DNA of 17,737 nt from CAYUBI01 sp964443005. Lineage in GTDB: Bacteria > Margulisbacteria > Riflemargulisbacteria > GWF2-35-9 > CAYUBI01. The stretch is taken from assembly GCA_964443005.1 (NCBI GenBank), contig CAYUBI010000048.1, positions 1 through 17,737 of the forward strand. The letters run 5' to 3'. The translations under genes and the position numbers were made by a program. Shown in pieces: positions 6,779 to 14,070 of this stretch (position 1 is the first letter of the stretch; each line of letters starts with the position of its first letter). The notes below the pieces were generated by a model. The model was not told the DNA's origin. It searched no databases and worked only from the letters and a program-made list of their open reading frames with translations.

Positions 6779-7591
6779 TTATCGCGAGCCTGCTTTTACA
6801 ATTGGTCGGATATCAATTCCGGCTCGAGCCATTGCTTTTTTTGCACGAATCACACTGTTCTCAGTATAATTAAAAATGTTGCCTGCTGCAACTGCACTAG
6901 CGCCACCGTCTAAAGCACCTTCTGCAAAATGTTCAAATACACCCACGCCTCCGCAGGTAATTACTGGAATTTTTACTGCATTTACCAACATTTTTGTTAA
7001 GAATAAATCATACCCCTGAGCCATACCATCATAGTCGATGTTATTTAAAAATAGTTCGCCAGCGCCCAAGGCTTCGACTTCTTTGGCCCATGTGACTGGA
7101 TTTTTTCCTGTAGCACTTCGCCCATGATCAGACATGACTTCATAAAGGCCTTGTGCATTCTTTTTAATATCAATTCCTACCACAATACACTGAGATCCAA
7201 ATTTTTGGGCGCCTTCTGTAATTAGTGTTGGTTGAGTATGCGTAATTGTATTAATAATTATTTTATCTGCACCGCGCTTTAGTCGCTCTCTCATTTCTTG
7301 AATTGATCGAATATTTCCGCCAAAGGTTAACGGGATAAAACACGTTTTGGCTACTAATTCAATAATGTCGTACATAGTAGGTGTGTTCTTGACTTTCATA
7401 TCGTCCCTACGTAGATCATAGGTTTCTTCTGTACTAATATCAACATAAATTAGTTCATCTGCAGACCATGAATTAATCCGCTGCACCTGATGAACTGGGT
7501 CTCCTAGTAATTGATGATACGTAAATTTTTCACTGCGAACTAGGTGTCCATTTTTGAGAAACAAGCATGGAATCAGGCGCTTTTTTAACAT
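6779..7591 (-). CDS. hisF2: HisF2/AglZ-type cyclase-like subunit for acetamidino modification
   Basis: A 270-aa (beta/alpha)8 HisF paralog. In true HisF the N-terminus reads IPCLDV, where Asp11 is catalytic; here it is IPCLF, so the general acid/base aspartate is Phe11. The second catalytic aspartate of HisF appears kept (GID, D141). Phosphate-binding glycine motifs (PLTFGGNI, CGGVGVFEHF) remain. It therefore probably does not make imidazole glycerol phosphate but channels ammonia from HisH2 to the PseA-like amidotransferase, as proposed for HisF2 in O-antigen and flagellin-sugar loci. ATG 7591 overlaps the end of hisH2 by 7 nt. hicBA lies directly downstream. Confidence 0.88.
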   Translation of the reverse strand: MLKKRLIPCLFLKNGHLVRSEKFTYHQLLGDPVHQVQRINSWSADELIYVDISTEETYDLRRDDMKVKNTPTMYDIIELVAKTCFIPLTFGGNIRSIQEMRERLKRGADKIIINTITHTQPTLITEGAQKFGSQCIVVGIDIKKNAQGLYEVMSDHGRSATGKNPVTWAKEVEALGAGELFLNNIDYDGMAQGYDLFLTKMLVNAVKIPVITCGGVGVFEHFAEGALDGGASAVAAGNIFNYTENSVIRAKKAMARAGIDIRPIVKAGSR

Positions 7592-8214
7592 GGTAGCGTT
7601 AGACTGATTTCTGCAAATTTTCGCAACAATTCTAATCCTTCAAATTGGCTTTTTTCAGGATGAAATTGAACTGCCATAATGTTCCCTTGCTGAATTGCTG
7701 CACAAAATCGTATTCCGTAATCGCAGGTTCCAGCACAAATCGATGGGTCTGAAGGTACTACGTAATAACTATGTACAAAATAAAATGTTTGGATACAATG
7801 ACCGCCTTGAAATAAAAGAGAGTTTGTGGGACAGGCTACGTCGTTCCATCCAATGTGAGGAACACGCAGCCCATTATCATCAAACTTGAACCGAATCACG
7901 TTTGCATCTACCCAACCTAATCCATCACACGAAAGCCCTTCTTCACTATTTTTGCCCATTAATTGCATACCCAAACAAATTCCTAAAATGGGTTTCTTTT
8001 GCTGAAGAACAAGGTCATTCAATATATTAATAAGCCCGTGGGAATTAAGGTTGTGCATGCCTTCGTGAAAAGCCCCTACTCCTGGCAAAATTAATTGATC
8101 TGCTTTTTGTAGAACAACCGGGTCTTTTGTAATGACGTACGGCACATGAATCGCTTCCAATGCATTGCAAACAGATTGCAAATTTCCTAAGCCGTAATCA
8201 ATCACTGCAATCAT
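7585..8214 (-). CDS. hisH2: HisH2 glutamine amidotransferase subunit
   Basis: A 209-aa class-I glutamine amidotransferase that releases ammonia from glutamine. The triad is complete: nucleophile Cys80 in LGICLGMQLMG and His185/Glu187 in QFHPEKS. VIDYGLGNLQSV at the N-terminus and HIGWNDV are typical of HisH. No other histidine gene is present, so it works with HisF2 and the PseA-like enzyme in the sugar acetamidino step rather than in histidine synthesis. The ATG at 8214 follows the methylase stop by 6 nt without a strong SD, which suggests translational coupling. Confidence 0.9.
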   Translation of the reverse strand: MIAVIDYGLGNLQSVCNALEAIHVPYVITKDPVVLQKADQLILPGVGAFHEGMHNLNSHGLINILNDLVLQQKKPILGICLGMQLMGKNSEEGLSCDGLGWVDANVIRFKFDDNGLRVPHIGWNDVACPTNSLLFQGGHCIQTFYFVHSYYVVPSDPSICAGTCDYGIRFCAAIQQGNIMAVQFHPEKSQFEGLELLRKFAEISLTLPC

Positions 8215-8220
8215 AAAGGT

Positions 8221-8859
8221 TTACGGTTTTTCGAGTAAAAACATCGCATCTATTTCTGAACCGCCAGTATAGGGAAATAATTTTTCTTTCACTAATTTTA
8301 GGTCTGGGAATTGATTTAAATAGAGCTGGGCAAAATTGCCTTTCCACATATAGTTTTGATTGCCTCGGTACGGAATTGATTGATGTTCTGGCGCGTAATA
8401 TTCCAGTCCCCAAATATATTTTTTACTGCAACGATACGCTTCACCCATGATTTTGCCTAAATCATCTGGAGAAATGTGAATAAGTACTCCATGAGTATAA
8501 ACCAAGTCAAAATAATTGTCGCGAAAAGGCGTATCAAACCCTGAACCTTGCACAATATTAAGTCCTTTAGTTAGCTGCTTGGACTGCTCTACTGCATATT
8601 CTTGAAGCTCGACGCCATAGAGATTTTTATATCCCATGGATTGCAAAAAAGCTAATTGATCGCCAACATTAGTGCCGATTTCAAGAATAGTGTGAAGCGT
8701 TAGCCCATCTAAAAATTCATGATTCATCGCTGTTTTGGATACTCCCATAAGGTTGTGATAAAATTCATCCATTTTTTGGGGAAGTACATGGTTGCGTTCC
8801 GTATAGTCCCGTCCAAAATCACCTTGCCAAAATTGCATTTGTTCTGTAGGTTGGTTCAT
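8221..8859 (-). CDS. Pseudaminic acid biosynthesis-associated methylase
   Basis: A 212-aa SAM-dependent methyltransferase matching the pseudaminic-acid-associated methylase family (TIGR03587 type): N-terminal TEQMQFWQGDFGRDYTERN, then motif I ILEIGTNVGDQLAFL, and LVYTHGVLIHISPDDL. It probably methylates the sugar or a substituent; the exact acceptor is unknown. ATG 8859 has a good SD, AAGGAG (8872-8867). The first codons (MNQP) differ from those of a second, truncated copy of this gene's start at 10588-10529 (MVELT); from TEQ onward the two share 41 identical bases. The truncated copy sits 4 nt after maf, so it probably marks the original start, and the present start was supplied by the inserted segment. 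Confidence 0.87.
   Translation of the reverse strand: MNQPTEQMQFWQGDFGRDYTERNHVLPQKMDEFYHNLMGVSKTAMNHEFLDGLTLHTILEIGTNVGDQLAFLQSMGYKNLYGVELQEYAVEQSKQLTKGLNIVQGSGFDTPFRDNYFDLVYTHGVLIHISPDDLGKIMGEAYRCSKKYIWGLEYYAPEHQSIPYRGNQNYMWKGNFAQLYLNQFPDLKLVKEKLFPYTGGSEIDAMFLLEKP
8804..8844. repeat. 41-bp direct repeat, methylase-internal copy
   Basis: Bases 8804-8844 are identical to 10530-10570. Both copies encode, on the minus strand, EQMQFWQGDFGRD plus the start of the next codon. The repeats bracket the DUF4062 gene and its downstream spacer. Confidence 0.95.
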
Positions 8860-9048
8860 GATTAAGCTCCTTTACTTGACTCATAGTTAACCATGAGTTA
8901 AAAACGATATCTTATGCTAATACCAAATTGGTTTACGGTAATAACCGCTAACGAATTTAGGGTCCCAATTAATCCTTCGAAATTGGGTTTACCTAAAACC
9001 AATTTCGAGTAAGTATATCTTCTTTTAGTATACCTAATTTTAAGAGAA
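8860..9048 (-). other. Structured 189-bp spacer upstream of the methylase
   Basis: This non-coding stretch is part of the inserted segment. In the minus-strand RNA, segment 1 (9008-8999, TCGAAATTGG) is a perfect 10-bp complement of segment 2 (8986-8977), with a 12-nt loop. Segment 2 extended (8987-8981) is also a perfect 7-bp complement of segment 3 (8970-8964, AATTGGG). The two hairpins exclude each other. Another ACCAAATTGGT palindrome lies at 8922-8932. TATACT-type -10 elements occur at 9032-9027 and 9017-9012 (minus strand) without good -35 partners. No U-tract follows the hairpins, so a simple terminator is unlikely. Confidence 0.55.
8879..8898. promoter_or_regulatory. 20-bp near-perfect palindrome, possible operator
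   Basis: ACTCATAGTTAACCATGAGT: 9 of 10 arm positions are complementary, with GTTAAC at the centre. It lies 20 bp upstream of the methylase ATG and just above its SD. Size and symmetry suit a dimeric DNA-binding protein; the DUF4062/HATPase protein has a C-terminal winged helix and is a candidate, but this is inference. Confidence 0.4.
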
Positions 9049-10527
9049 TTAAACATACGCACACCCTTTAGCAGTCAAACGATATTTTTGCTTACTACTC
9101 TTGGGTTTATCAGGCAATGTCATTTCAATGAATCCTAATTCAAGAGCCGGTTTTAAATAAGCATCGTTAAAATTATCTCGATGTTTTAATGACAACGTCT
9201 CTTGCAATTCAATCCGAGACATCTCGCCAACTAAAATATGAAGTAATCGTTCAACTTGCACGGTAACTTGCACGGTAACTTGCACGGTAACTTGCACGGC
9301 TGGTATCTCCGTTTTACAATTGGGTCGCCAAATAGTAGCAACAAAACCAGCGTCCTCTCGAAAATCAGGTTCAGCTAATTCTGCATCCTGACATTTTTTG
9401 ATCATATCTCCAGTGCCAGTACCCATGCGTTCAATATACTTCGTCAAGTACAGACATTCAGCTAGCAAAGGATTATGCGGCACTGATGGATGTGGTTTCC
9501 TCAGCCGTTCCACTGTCAAATTTGGCGGCAAGATGCCTGGATTCCATATTTCAAGACGATCTCCAAACAACATTACTTGAATGCTACCGTTACACGAGTA
9601 ATCTCGATGGGCAACAGCATTTACAATTGCTTCTGCAATAACTTCCCGTGGAATTTCATATTTGATCGGCACTTGATTTTCTATTTCTCTGGTTCCAACC
9701 CAAAGGTCAATTTTTGACATAACAAAATCTACTGCTTGATCAACGAGATCAAATACGGTTCCCTTATAAACTTGATAAGAAGGAATTGGCTTAGCTACCT
9801 GATTGCCATGAAAATGTGCACATTTAATTTCCGATGAAATTAAAAAGCGCTGAGGTTTATATCCAAAAAGAAGAATCGCAGCGTTGCTGGGACGGCCTTG
9901 ATCAAGCAAATTCAAATGCATTAAAACTTCAGGTACAGACGCATCTTCGGGAAGTGATGCTCCTCGAGCTTTTCGTGCTAGTTTTAGAAACCGTTCAATT
10001 TTTTCTTCTGAAAGATCTGTCATTTCAGCATTATGGCAATAGCTTACATCAAACGGCCTAACTCGTATAAGATTCTTATCAAGCAATAACGTAATAAGAC
10101 TAGCGTAAACCATACCAATTAGCTCGGACGTATTACTATATCGACGTCGAATAACTTCGTGTTCTGCAATATCTATGAGTGCGTTCATTTTTGGATCGCG
10201 ATGACTATCCTCTGTGCCACGTACAAAAATTAGCCGATATTTATTTAACTTACTAGCTTCAAGATATTCTATATGCGTTGGAGATAACCCCGAACTATTT
10301 TCCTCTCCGTATTCAAGCCCGAATAGTCCAACAAAGATGTTCGAATGTACAATTTCCTGCAAATAAACATTTTTTGATTGTTCATCCTTTGCTGGCAAAT
10401 CTTCAAACAGAAAAACCTCAAAGAAACGGCGTAAAAGTGGGTCGTATTGAACATAGTCTTTCAACGCTCTTCTATCTGCCGCAAACTCTTTTTGAACGCT
10501 ACTGACGAAAATTATAAAGGGGCTCAC
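9049..10527 (-). CDS. DUF4062 / HATPase_c_4 protein with TVQV repeats, inserted between maf and the methylase
   Basis: 492 aa from GTG 10527 (MSPFIIFVSSVQKEF...), which places the DUF4062 domain at the very N-terminus (about 4-95). An in-frame GTG at 10548 lies within duplicated methylase DNA and lacks a good SD. A middle region (about 170-280) leads into a divergent GHKL-type ATP-binding domain (about 293-395, EAIVNAVAHRDY and MGTGTGDMI). A TVQV tandem repeat (about 411-425) and a C-terminal winged helix (about 427-489) follow. The winged helix matches that of the AlbA_2 protein at 1577-2992 at roughly half its positions. Start GTG lies 1 nt after the stop of the 19-codon methylase relic (TAA-T-GTG), so translation is probably coupled to it. 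DUF4062 proteins have been linked to sensing and defence, but no function can be assigned. Confidence 0.85.
   Translation of the reverse strand: MSPFIIFVSSVQKEFAADRRALKDYVQYDPLLRRFFEVFLFEDLPAKDEQSKNVYLQEIVHSNIFVGLFGLEYGEENSSGLSPTHIEYLEASKLNKYRLIFVRGTEDSHRDPKMNALIDIAEHEVIRRRYSNTSELIGMVYASLITLLLDKNLIRVRPFDVSYCHNAEMTDLSEEKIERFLKLARKARGASLPEDASVPEVLMHLNLLDQGRPSNAAILLFGYKPQRFLISSEIKCAHFHGNQVAKPIPSYQVYKGTVFDLVDQAVDFVMSKIDLWVGTREIENQVPIKYEIPREVIAEAIVNAVAHRDYSCNGSIQVMLFGDRLEIWNPGILPPNLTVERLRKPHPSVPHNPLLAECLYLTKYIERMGTGTGDMIKKCQDAELAEPDFREDAGFVATIWRPNCKTEIPAVQVTVQVTVQVTVQVERLLHILVGEMSRIELQETLSLKHRDNFNDAYLKPALELGFIEMTLPDKPKSSKQKYRLTAKGCAYV
9253..9299 (-). repeat. 12-bp tandem repeat, 3.9 copies, coding (TVQV)n
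   Basis: On the plus strand AACTTGCACGGT repeats from 9253; the fourth copy lacks its last base. On the coding strand the unit is ACCGTGCAAGTT (TVQV). It matches the TGQV unit of the other inserted gene (ACAGGGCAAGTC) at 9 of 12 bases. Units are identical within each gene but differ between genes, as expected if each array is homogenised locally. Confidence 0.96.
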
Positions 10528-10528
10528 A

Positions 10529-10588
10529 TTAGTCCCGTCCAAAATCACCTTGCCAAAATTGCATTTGTTCAGTAGTTAATTCAACCAT
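10529..10588 (-). pseudogene. Truncated 5' end of the methylase gene (19 codons plus stop)
   Basis: ATG 10588 opens MVELTTEQMQFWQGDFGRD and ends at TAA 10531-10529, where the inserted gene begins. From base 10570 it is identical to the intact methylase (8844-8804) for 41 bp. It starts 4 nt after the maf stop with AAGGA upstream, a normal operon junction. It is best read as the original start of the methylase gene, cut off by the insertion. It may still be translated and act as a leader feeding ribosomes to the GTG of the DUF4062 gene. Confidence 0.85.
10530..10570. repeat. 41-bp direct repeat, maf-side copy
   Basis: Identical to 8804-8844. Beyond both ends the two copies diverge, apart from a 4-base match (GTAG) after a single mismatch on the ATG side. 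Confidence 0.95.
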
Positions 10589-10592
10589 TCGC

Positions 10593-12506
10593 TTAATCCT
10601 TTATTAAATATTTCTTCAGTCGTTTTAGCATAATCGTCAGTTCAGTAAGTAACATTTTTGAGTTTTCCCCATATACACAAAAGAATAATACGCGTAAATT
10701 ATTATCAGCTTCGTTTTTTTCTGCAGGAGTTAAATGGTTACGGTTTTGTTTTTGCGCCATAGTAAATTGATGCCATAATTTGGAATGATTTTCAGCTGTG
10801 CAATTTTTATGAAAAGCATACGTGTCAATTTTTGCAGCATAATGATTATGGTCTTTAACAAAGTCCTTATAATCTTTTTTCTCTGCTCGATACTGTTCAA
10901 TATTTTCTAATCCTTTATTTGCATAACGAATAATATCTTTAAAACCTTTAATTGTTTTTTCAATATTTTTAATTTTTTCTGACAAATTATGAGGAACTTC
11001 AACTGTTAGTAACCCTAAATTTTTAGTAGAAATAGGGCTCATTTTAATATATTTTTCATAAGCTTCTTTTAAGGTTAGATGTTCAGCATTTTCAATATAG
11101 GCCCCACCTTCTGTACAATTCGTCACAGGCAAATGAAAAGCCTTGATCCATTCCTCCAAATGTAACTTCATAACAAAAAACGATTCCATAGTTGCAACTT
11201 TTTCGATATTAATACCTTTCACCCATTTAAACCCAGCATACTGTTTTCCGAGTAAGGTATCATCGATTTCAAGAATTTCTTCACCGTTCAACTCTGAAAT
11301 TTTTACTTTTCCATCTAATACAACGCCTGCAGCATGTGTATAATCCAAGTTTTCATAAGCTAAATCTTGTCCTAACAAAATTACACGCGAAGCTCCTAAT
11401 AACATGGCAACTTCAATTGAAAAAAAAGCAACCGTAAATCTGGGGCGTACTGTTGGCCCTACATCAACACCTAAATCTTCAAATAAGCGCTTAATCAACG
11501 ACTTCCCAGCTACAGCAGACGGGGAAATAACACTGGTGGGATATTTTTCTAAAATTCCTTCGTAACAACTCATTTCTACTAAAACCGGAATCGTGTCAAT
11601 TTCCATGCCAATGAGTTGTTTTTCAACAGCTGCTTGCATGTCTAAAATCGTGATTAAATCCGGGCGAATGCCAGCCACAAGTAAGGTATTTAAACATGAT
11701 GCTACTGTAATAATGAATACTTCATTTTGAATTTCTTTTAAAAAATCAATGTTTTTATTAAGAGAAGGTCCAGCTGCAACACATACAATAGGTTTGTCTT
11801 TCCAGCGATCTTTCAATTGTCCAATTACTGGATATTTGTAAATTTTGTCTACAGCTAGAATTTCATTTCGAGTTAGATCTGGAAATGCCATTGAAGTATT
11901 CATGCTTAAGGATAACTGTTTAAAAATGGTGATCACACTTGTTGACACGTCTTTGGAAAAAGAGGGATATATTTCACTAATCGGATAAAAACTAAAAAAA
12001 CTATAGCCAAGCGTCGTAATATCTGATCGAGCAATATCAGCTTTAAGATTGATGGTTAGCACTTCAATTGTAATGTCTGCATAAATAAGAACCCGAGGAT
12101 CTGCAAGAATAGTTGAAATGTCTTGCATTTCCATTAAGGCACGTAAATAAGGTAATGAAGGCATAATGGTTAACACAAATAAATACCACGGACATTGCGC
12201 CAACAGTTCCATCACTGTACTTTTTAAATCCAAAGAAATTAAAACAACCAGATTGGTTGTTTGTAATTCGTCTAATTGTTCATCTAGCTGTGCTGCAATG
12301 GCTCTGGCAATCGTTTGTCGGGTCATGCCAGCATTAGTTAGCGCAATTTTACTTTTTTCTTTTTGATAGAGCAATTCATAATCATTGCCACGAGTCATTA
12401 CTGATAAACACGGATCTTTTTCAGTATTTTGTATTTTTTCAGCTAATTTACTGTTTTTTGATTGCAAAGCTATTAAATTGTTTTCAAAAATTAGGTTACA
12501 GGTCAT
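10593..12506 (-). CDS. maf: Motility-associated factor glycosyltransferase (Maf, DUF115)
   Basis: 637 aa. The DUF115/MptE-like core begins at about residue 230 (GQLKDRWKDKPIVCVAAGPS), with the nucleotide-sugar-binding-like AAGPSLN at 244-250, RPDLITILDMQ, and ASRVILLGQDLAY further on. Maf proteins transfer pseudaminic or legionaminic acid from CMP donors to flagellin Ser/Thr in the cytoplasm before export. Presence beside pseI, pseF and fliD is the standard context. An N-terminal accessory region (1-225) and a C-terminal lysine-rich helical region follow the usual three-part layout, and length is typical. ATG 12506 overlaps the stop of the upstream gene as ATGA. The stop at 10595-10593 lies 4 nt before the methylase relic. 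Confidence 0.9.
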   Translation of the reverse strand: MTCNLIFENNLIALQSKNSKLAEKIQNTEKDPCLSVMTRGNDYELLYQKEKSKIALTNAGMTRQTIARAIAAQLDEQLDELQTTNLVVLISLDLKSTVMELLAQCPWYLFVLTIMPSLPYLRALMEMQDISTILADPRVLIYADITIEVLTINLKADIARSDITTLGYSFFSFYPISEIYPSFSKDVSTSVITIFKQLSLSMNTSMAFPDLTRNEILAVDKIYKYPVIGQLKDRWKDKPIVCVAAGPSLNKNIDFLKEIQNEVFIITVASCLNTLLVAGIRPDLITILDMQAAVEKQLIGMEIDTIPVLVEMSCYEGILEKYPTSVISPSAVAGKSLIKRLFEDLGVDVGPTVRPRFTVAFFSIEVAMLLGASRVILLGQDLAYENLDYTHAAGVVLDGKVKISELNGEEILEIDDTLLGKQYAGFKWVKGINIEKVATMESFFVMKLHLEEWIKAFHLPVTNCTEGGAYIENAEHLTLKEAYEKYIKMSPISTKNLGLLTVEVPHNLSEKIKNIEKTIKGFKDIIRYANKGLENIEQYRAEKKDYKDFVKDHNHYAAKIDTYAFHKNCTAENHSKLWHQFTMAQKQNRNHLTPAEKNEADNNLRVLFFCVYGENSKMLLTELTIMLKRLKKYLIKD

Positions 12507-12871
12507 GATGCTGATATCTTATTTAATACGATTAAAATTTCCTCAATATGATGACGCAGCGTTAAATTAATCAAATTACATAACAAAAACAAATCGCCTA
12601 GAGTATAGGCTGAAATAATATCCTTAAATATAGATGCTGTATGGCTTGCAAATTGATTGATATAATTGCGATCCATATTTTTTTGTAATAAAAATTCGAC
12701 TAAATAATTGATGTTTTCTTGAAAACAAGTGAGTTCTTGGTAGAATTTCTTCTGATTTTGCTCGTTCATAACAATTAATAAGATATGACTTTTATGAGTG
12801 AGTCGTCTGAGTTGATCAAATAATTCGCATCTTATATCTGCTTGAGTTTGAAATGCTACAGCTAAGCTCAT
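12503..12871 (-). CDS. Hypothetical helical protein, 122 aa, between DUF2920-like gene and maf
   Basis: Not recognised. The start is probably ATG 12871 (MSLAVAFQTQAD), which overlaps the upstream stop as ATGA and has AAAGGA before it; a start at 12898 would add nine residues inside the preceding gene. The protein is predicted mainly helical, with repeated Leu/Ile/Asn/Gln-rich stretches and no membrane segment or signal peptide. Small size, helical content and a place between fliD and maf are reminiscent of flagellar export chaperones such as FliS or FliT, but no diagnostic motif is seen. Both ends overlap neighbours by 4 nt, so it is made together with Maf. Confidence 0.75.
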   Translation of the reverse strand: MSLAVAFQTQADIRCELFDQLRRLTHKSHILLIVMNEQNQKKFYQELTCFQENINYLVEFLLQKNMDRNYINQFASHTASIFKDIISAYTLGDLFLLCNLINLTLRHHIEEILIVLNKISAS

Positions 12872-14070
12872 GATATTCCTTTGTTTTTTTTGTCCCATCG
12901 ATACGATAATTGTGTTTTGCTATAATCAAGAGTGTAGTATCGATGAGTTGTTGTAATGATAATTTTTGATTTTAATTTGTAATCATCCATACGTGCCATT
13001 GCTTTAAAAAATAGTGATTCTGGCAAACAATATTTATCACATATCCTGCATAATAATGATTTAATATTCACGCCAAAGTTAGCTGCATCAGTAATGCAAT
13101 CGCCATCTTCATCTTCTTTGGTTAATAAATAAATATCTCGGATAAAGGTTGACTCTACATTAGCTAAAAGTAGTTCATGTTTTTGCTTAAACGACTCAGT
13201 TGAATATACTAAAATACCTTTAAATCCTTTAGGAGCATTAACGTTTGTAATATCACGAAGCTCGCTATCATCCAGCGTAAATTGCCATTTGTCTTCCGGA
13301 ATTTCCGTAAAAACAGAACCAAAATAGTGATTATAGTTGAAGGTTCCCTGCGTATTGTTTAGATTAACTTTGGAAATTTTTGCTAAACAATCCAGTTGTG
13401 TCATTTTTAGCGGTGCATTGAGCCCTACTACTAATTTAAACGTATGCGGTGCAAATTTTTGAACCATACCAGCTAAAAAACCACCATAAGCAAATCCAGC
13501 GATCACACTACGCCCCACATTTAAATTAAATTTATCCACCAAAATCTTGTAGGCTTGGATAACATCTAGCGCTTGCATTTCGCCATAATCAAAATAATCA
13601 TTCATACTCTCTTTTTGCTCATTAGTTAATTCTGCGTCAGCTTCTTTCATGCAAAAAGATTCAGATAAATCACCAGTTAGCTGCGTCATATAATTGATTA
13701 TTTGTGAAATATTAAAATTCTCTGCATTAAATCCAGCAATTTTTTCTATACAATATTGCTTTAACGCTTGAATCGATGTTTCAGGAATATACGTTTTTGA
13801 TTTTAATTTTACGTTTGTGCCAAGATAATTAACTAGCATGACTGCCATATTGTAACGATTGGACAGGGTTTTCAAAACAGGCTGGTAATGTGGATGCTGC
13901 ATATCCTCACTTTGATCATGAAGCATAACCAAAATGCCAGTTTCAGAATTAATTCCTTTAATTGGCAAGCTATACGTTGCTTCCACTTTTCGTTTTTGTT
14001 TATTTCTGGGTAATATATGGCCGGAAAAAATAAAACGATCATATTTTTCACTAAATTCTACTTTGCTCAT
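12868..14070 (-). CDS. DUF2920-like alpha/beta-hydrolase-fold protein, nucleophile Ser replaced by Ala
   Basis: 400 aa. The pattern DYGEMQALDVIQAYKIL followed by VIAGFAYGGFLAGM and KFAPHTFKLVVGLNAP matches the DUF2920 family, found beside maf genes in Campylobacter flagellar glycosylation loci (the 617 family). The nucleophile elbow, normally G-x-S-x-G-G, reads GFAYGG (192-197), so Ala194 takes the serine position and hydrolase activity is doubtful. The start is unusual: ATG 14070 has no SD, and TATACT (14082-14077) ends 6 nt before it, which would allow a leaderless mRNA. A 52-bp gap separates it from fliD. Family assignment is from memory of motifs, not a search. Confidence 0.68.
   Translation of the reverse strand: MSKVEFSEKYDRFIFSGHILPRNKQKRKVEATYSLPIKGINSETGILVMLHDQSEDMQHPHYQPVLKTLSNRYNMAVMLVNYLGTNVKLKSKTYIPETSIQALKQYCIEKIAGFNAENFNISQIINYMTQLTGDLSESFCMKEADAELTNEQKESMNDYFDYGEMQALDVIQAYKILVDKFNLNVGRSVIAGFAYGGFLAGMVQKFAPHTFKLVVGLNAPLKMTQLDCLAKISKVNLNNTQGTFNYNHYFGSVFTEIPEDKWQFTLDDSELRDITNVNAPKGFKGILVYSTESFKQKHELLLANVESTFIRDIYLLTKEDEDGDCITDAANFGVNIKSLLCRICDKYCLPESLFFKAMARMDDYKLKSKIIITTTHRYYTLDYSKTQLSYRWDKKNKGIS

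Noticed and set aside
6779..8214. Histidine biosynthesis genes hisH and hisF
   Set aside because: No other his genes are present, HisF lacks Asp11, and the neighbours are sugar-modification genes.
8198..8413. 71-codon minus-strand ORF over the methylase end
   Set aside because: Frame shadow of the methylase and hisH2; the overlapping frames have clear family motifs.
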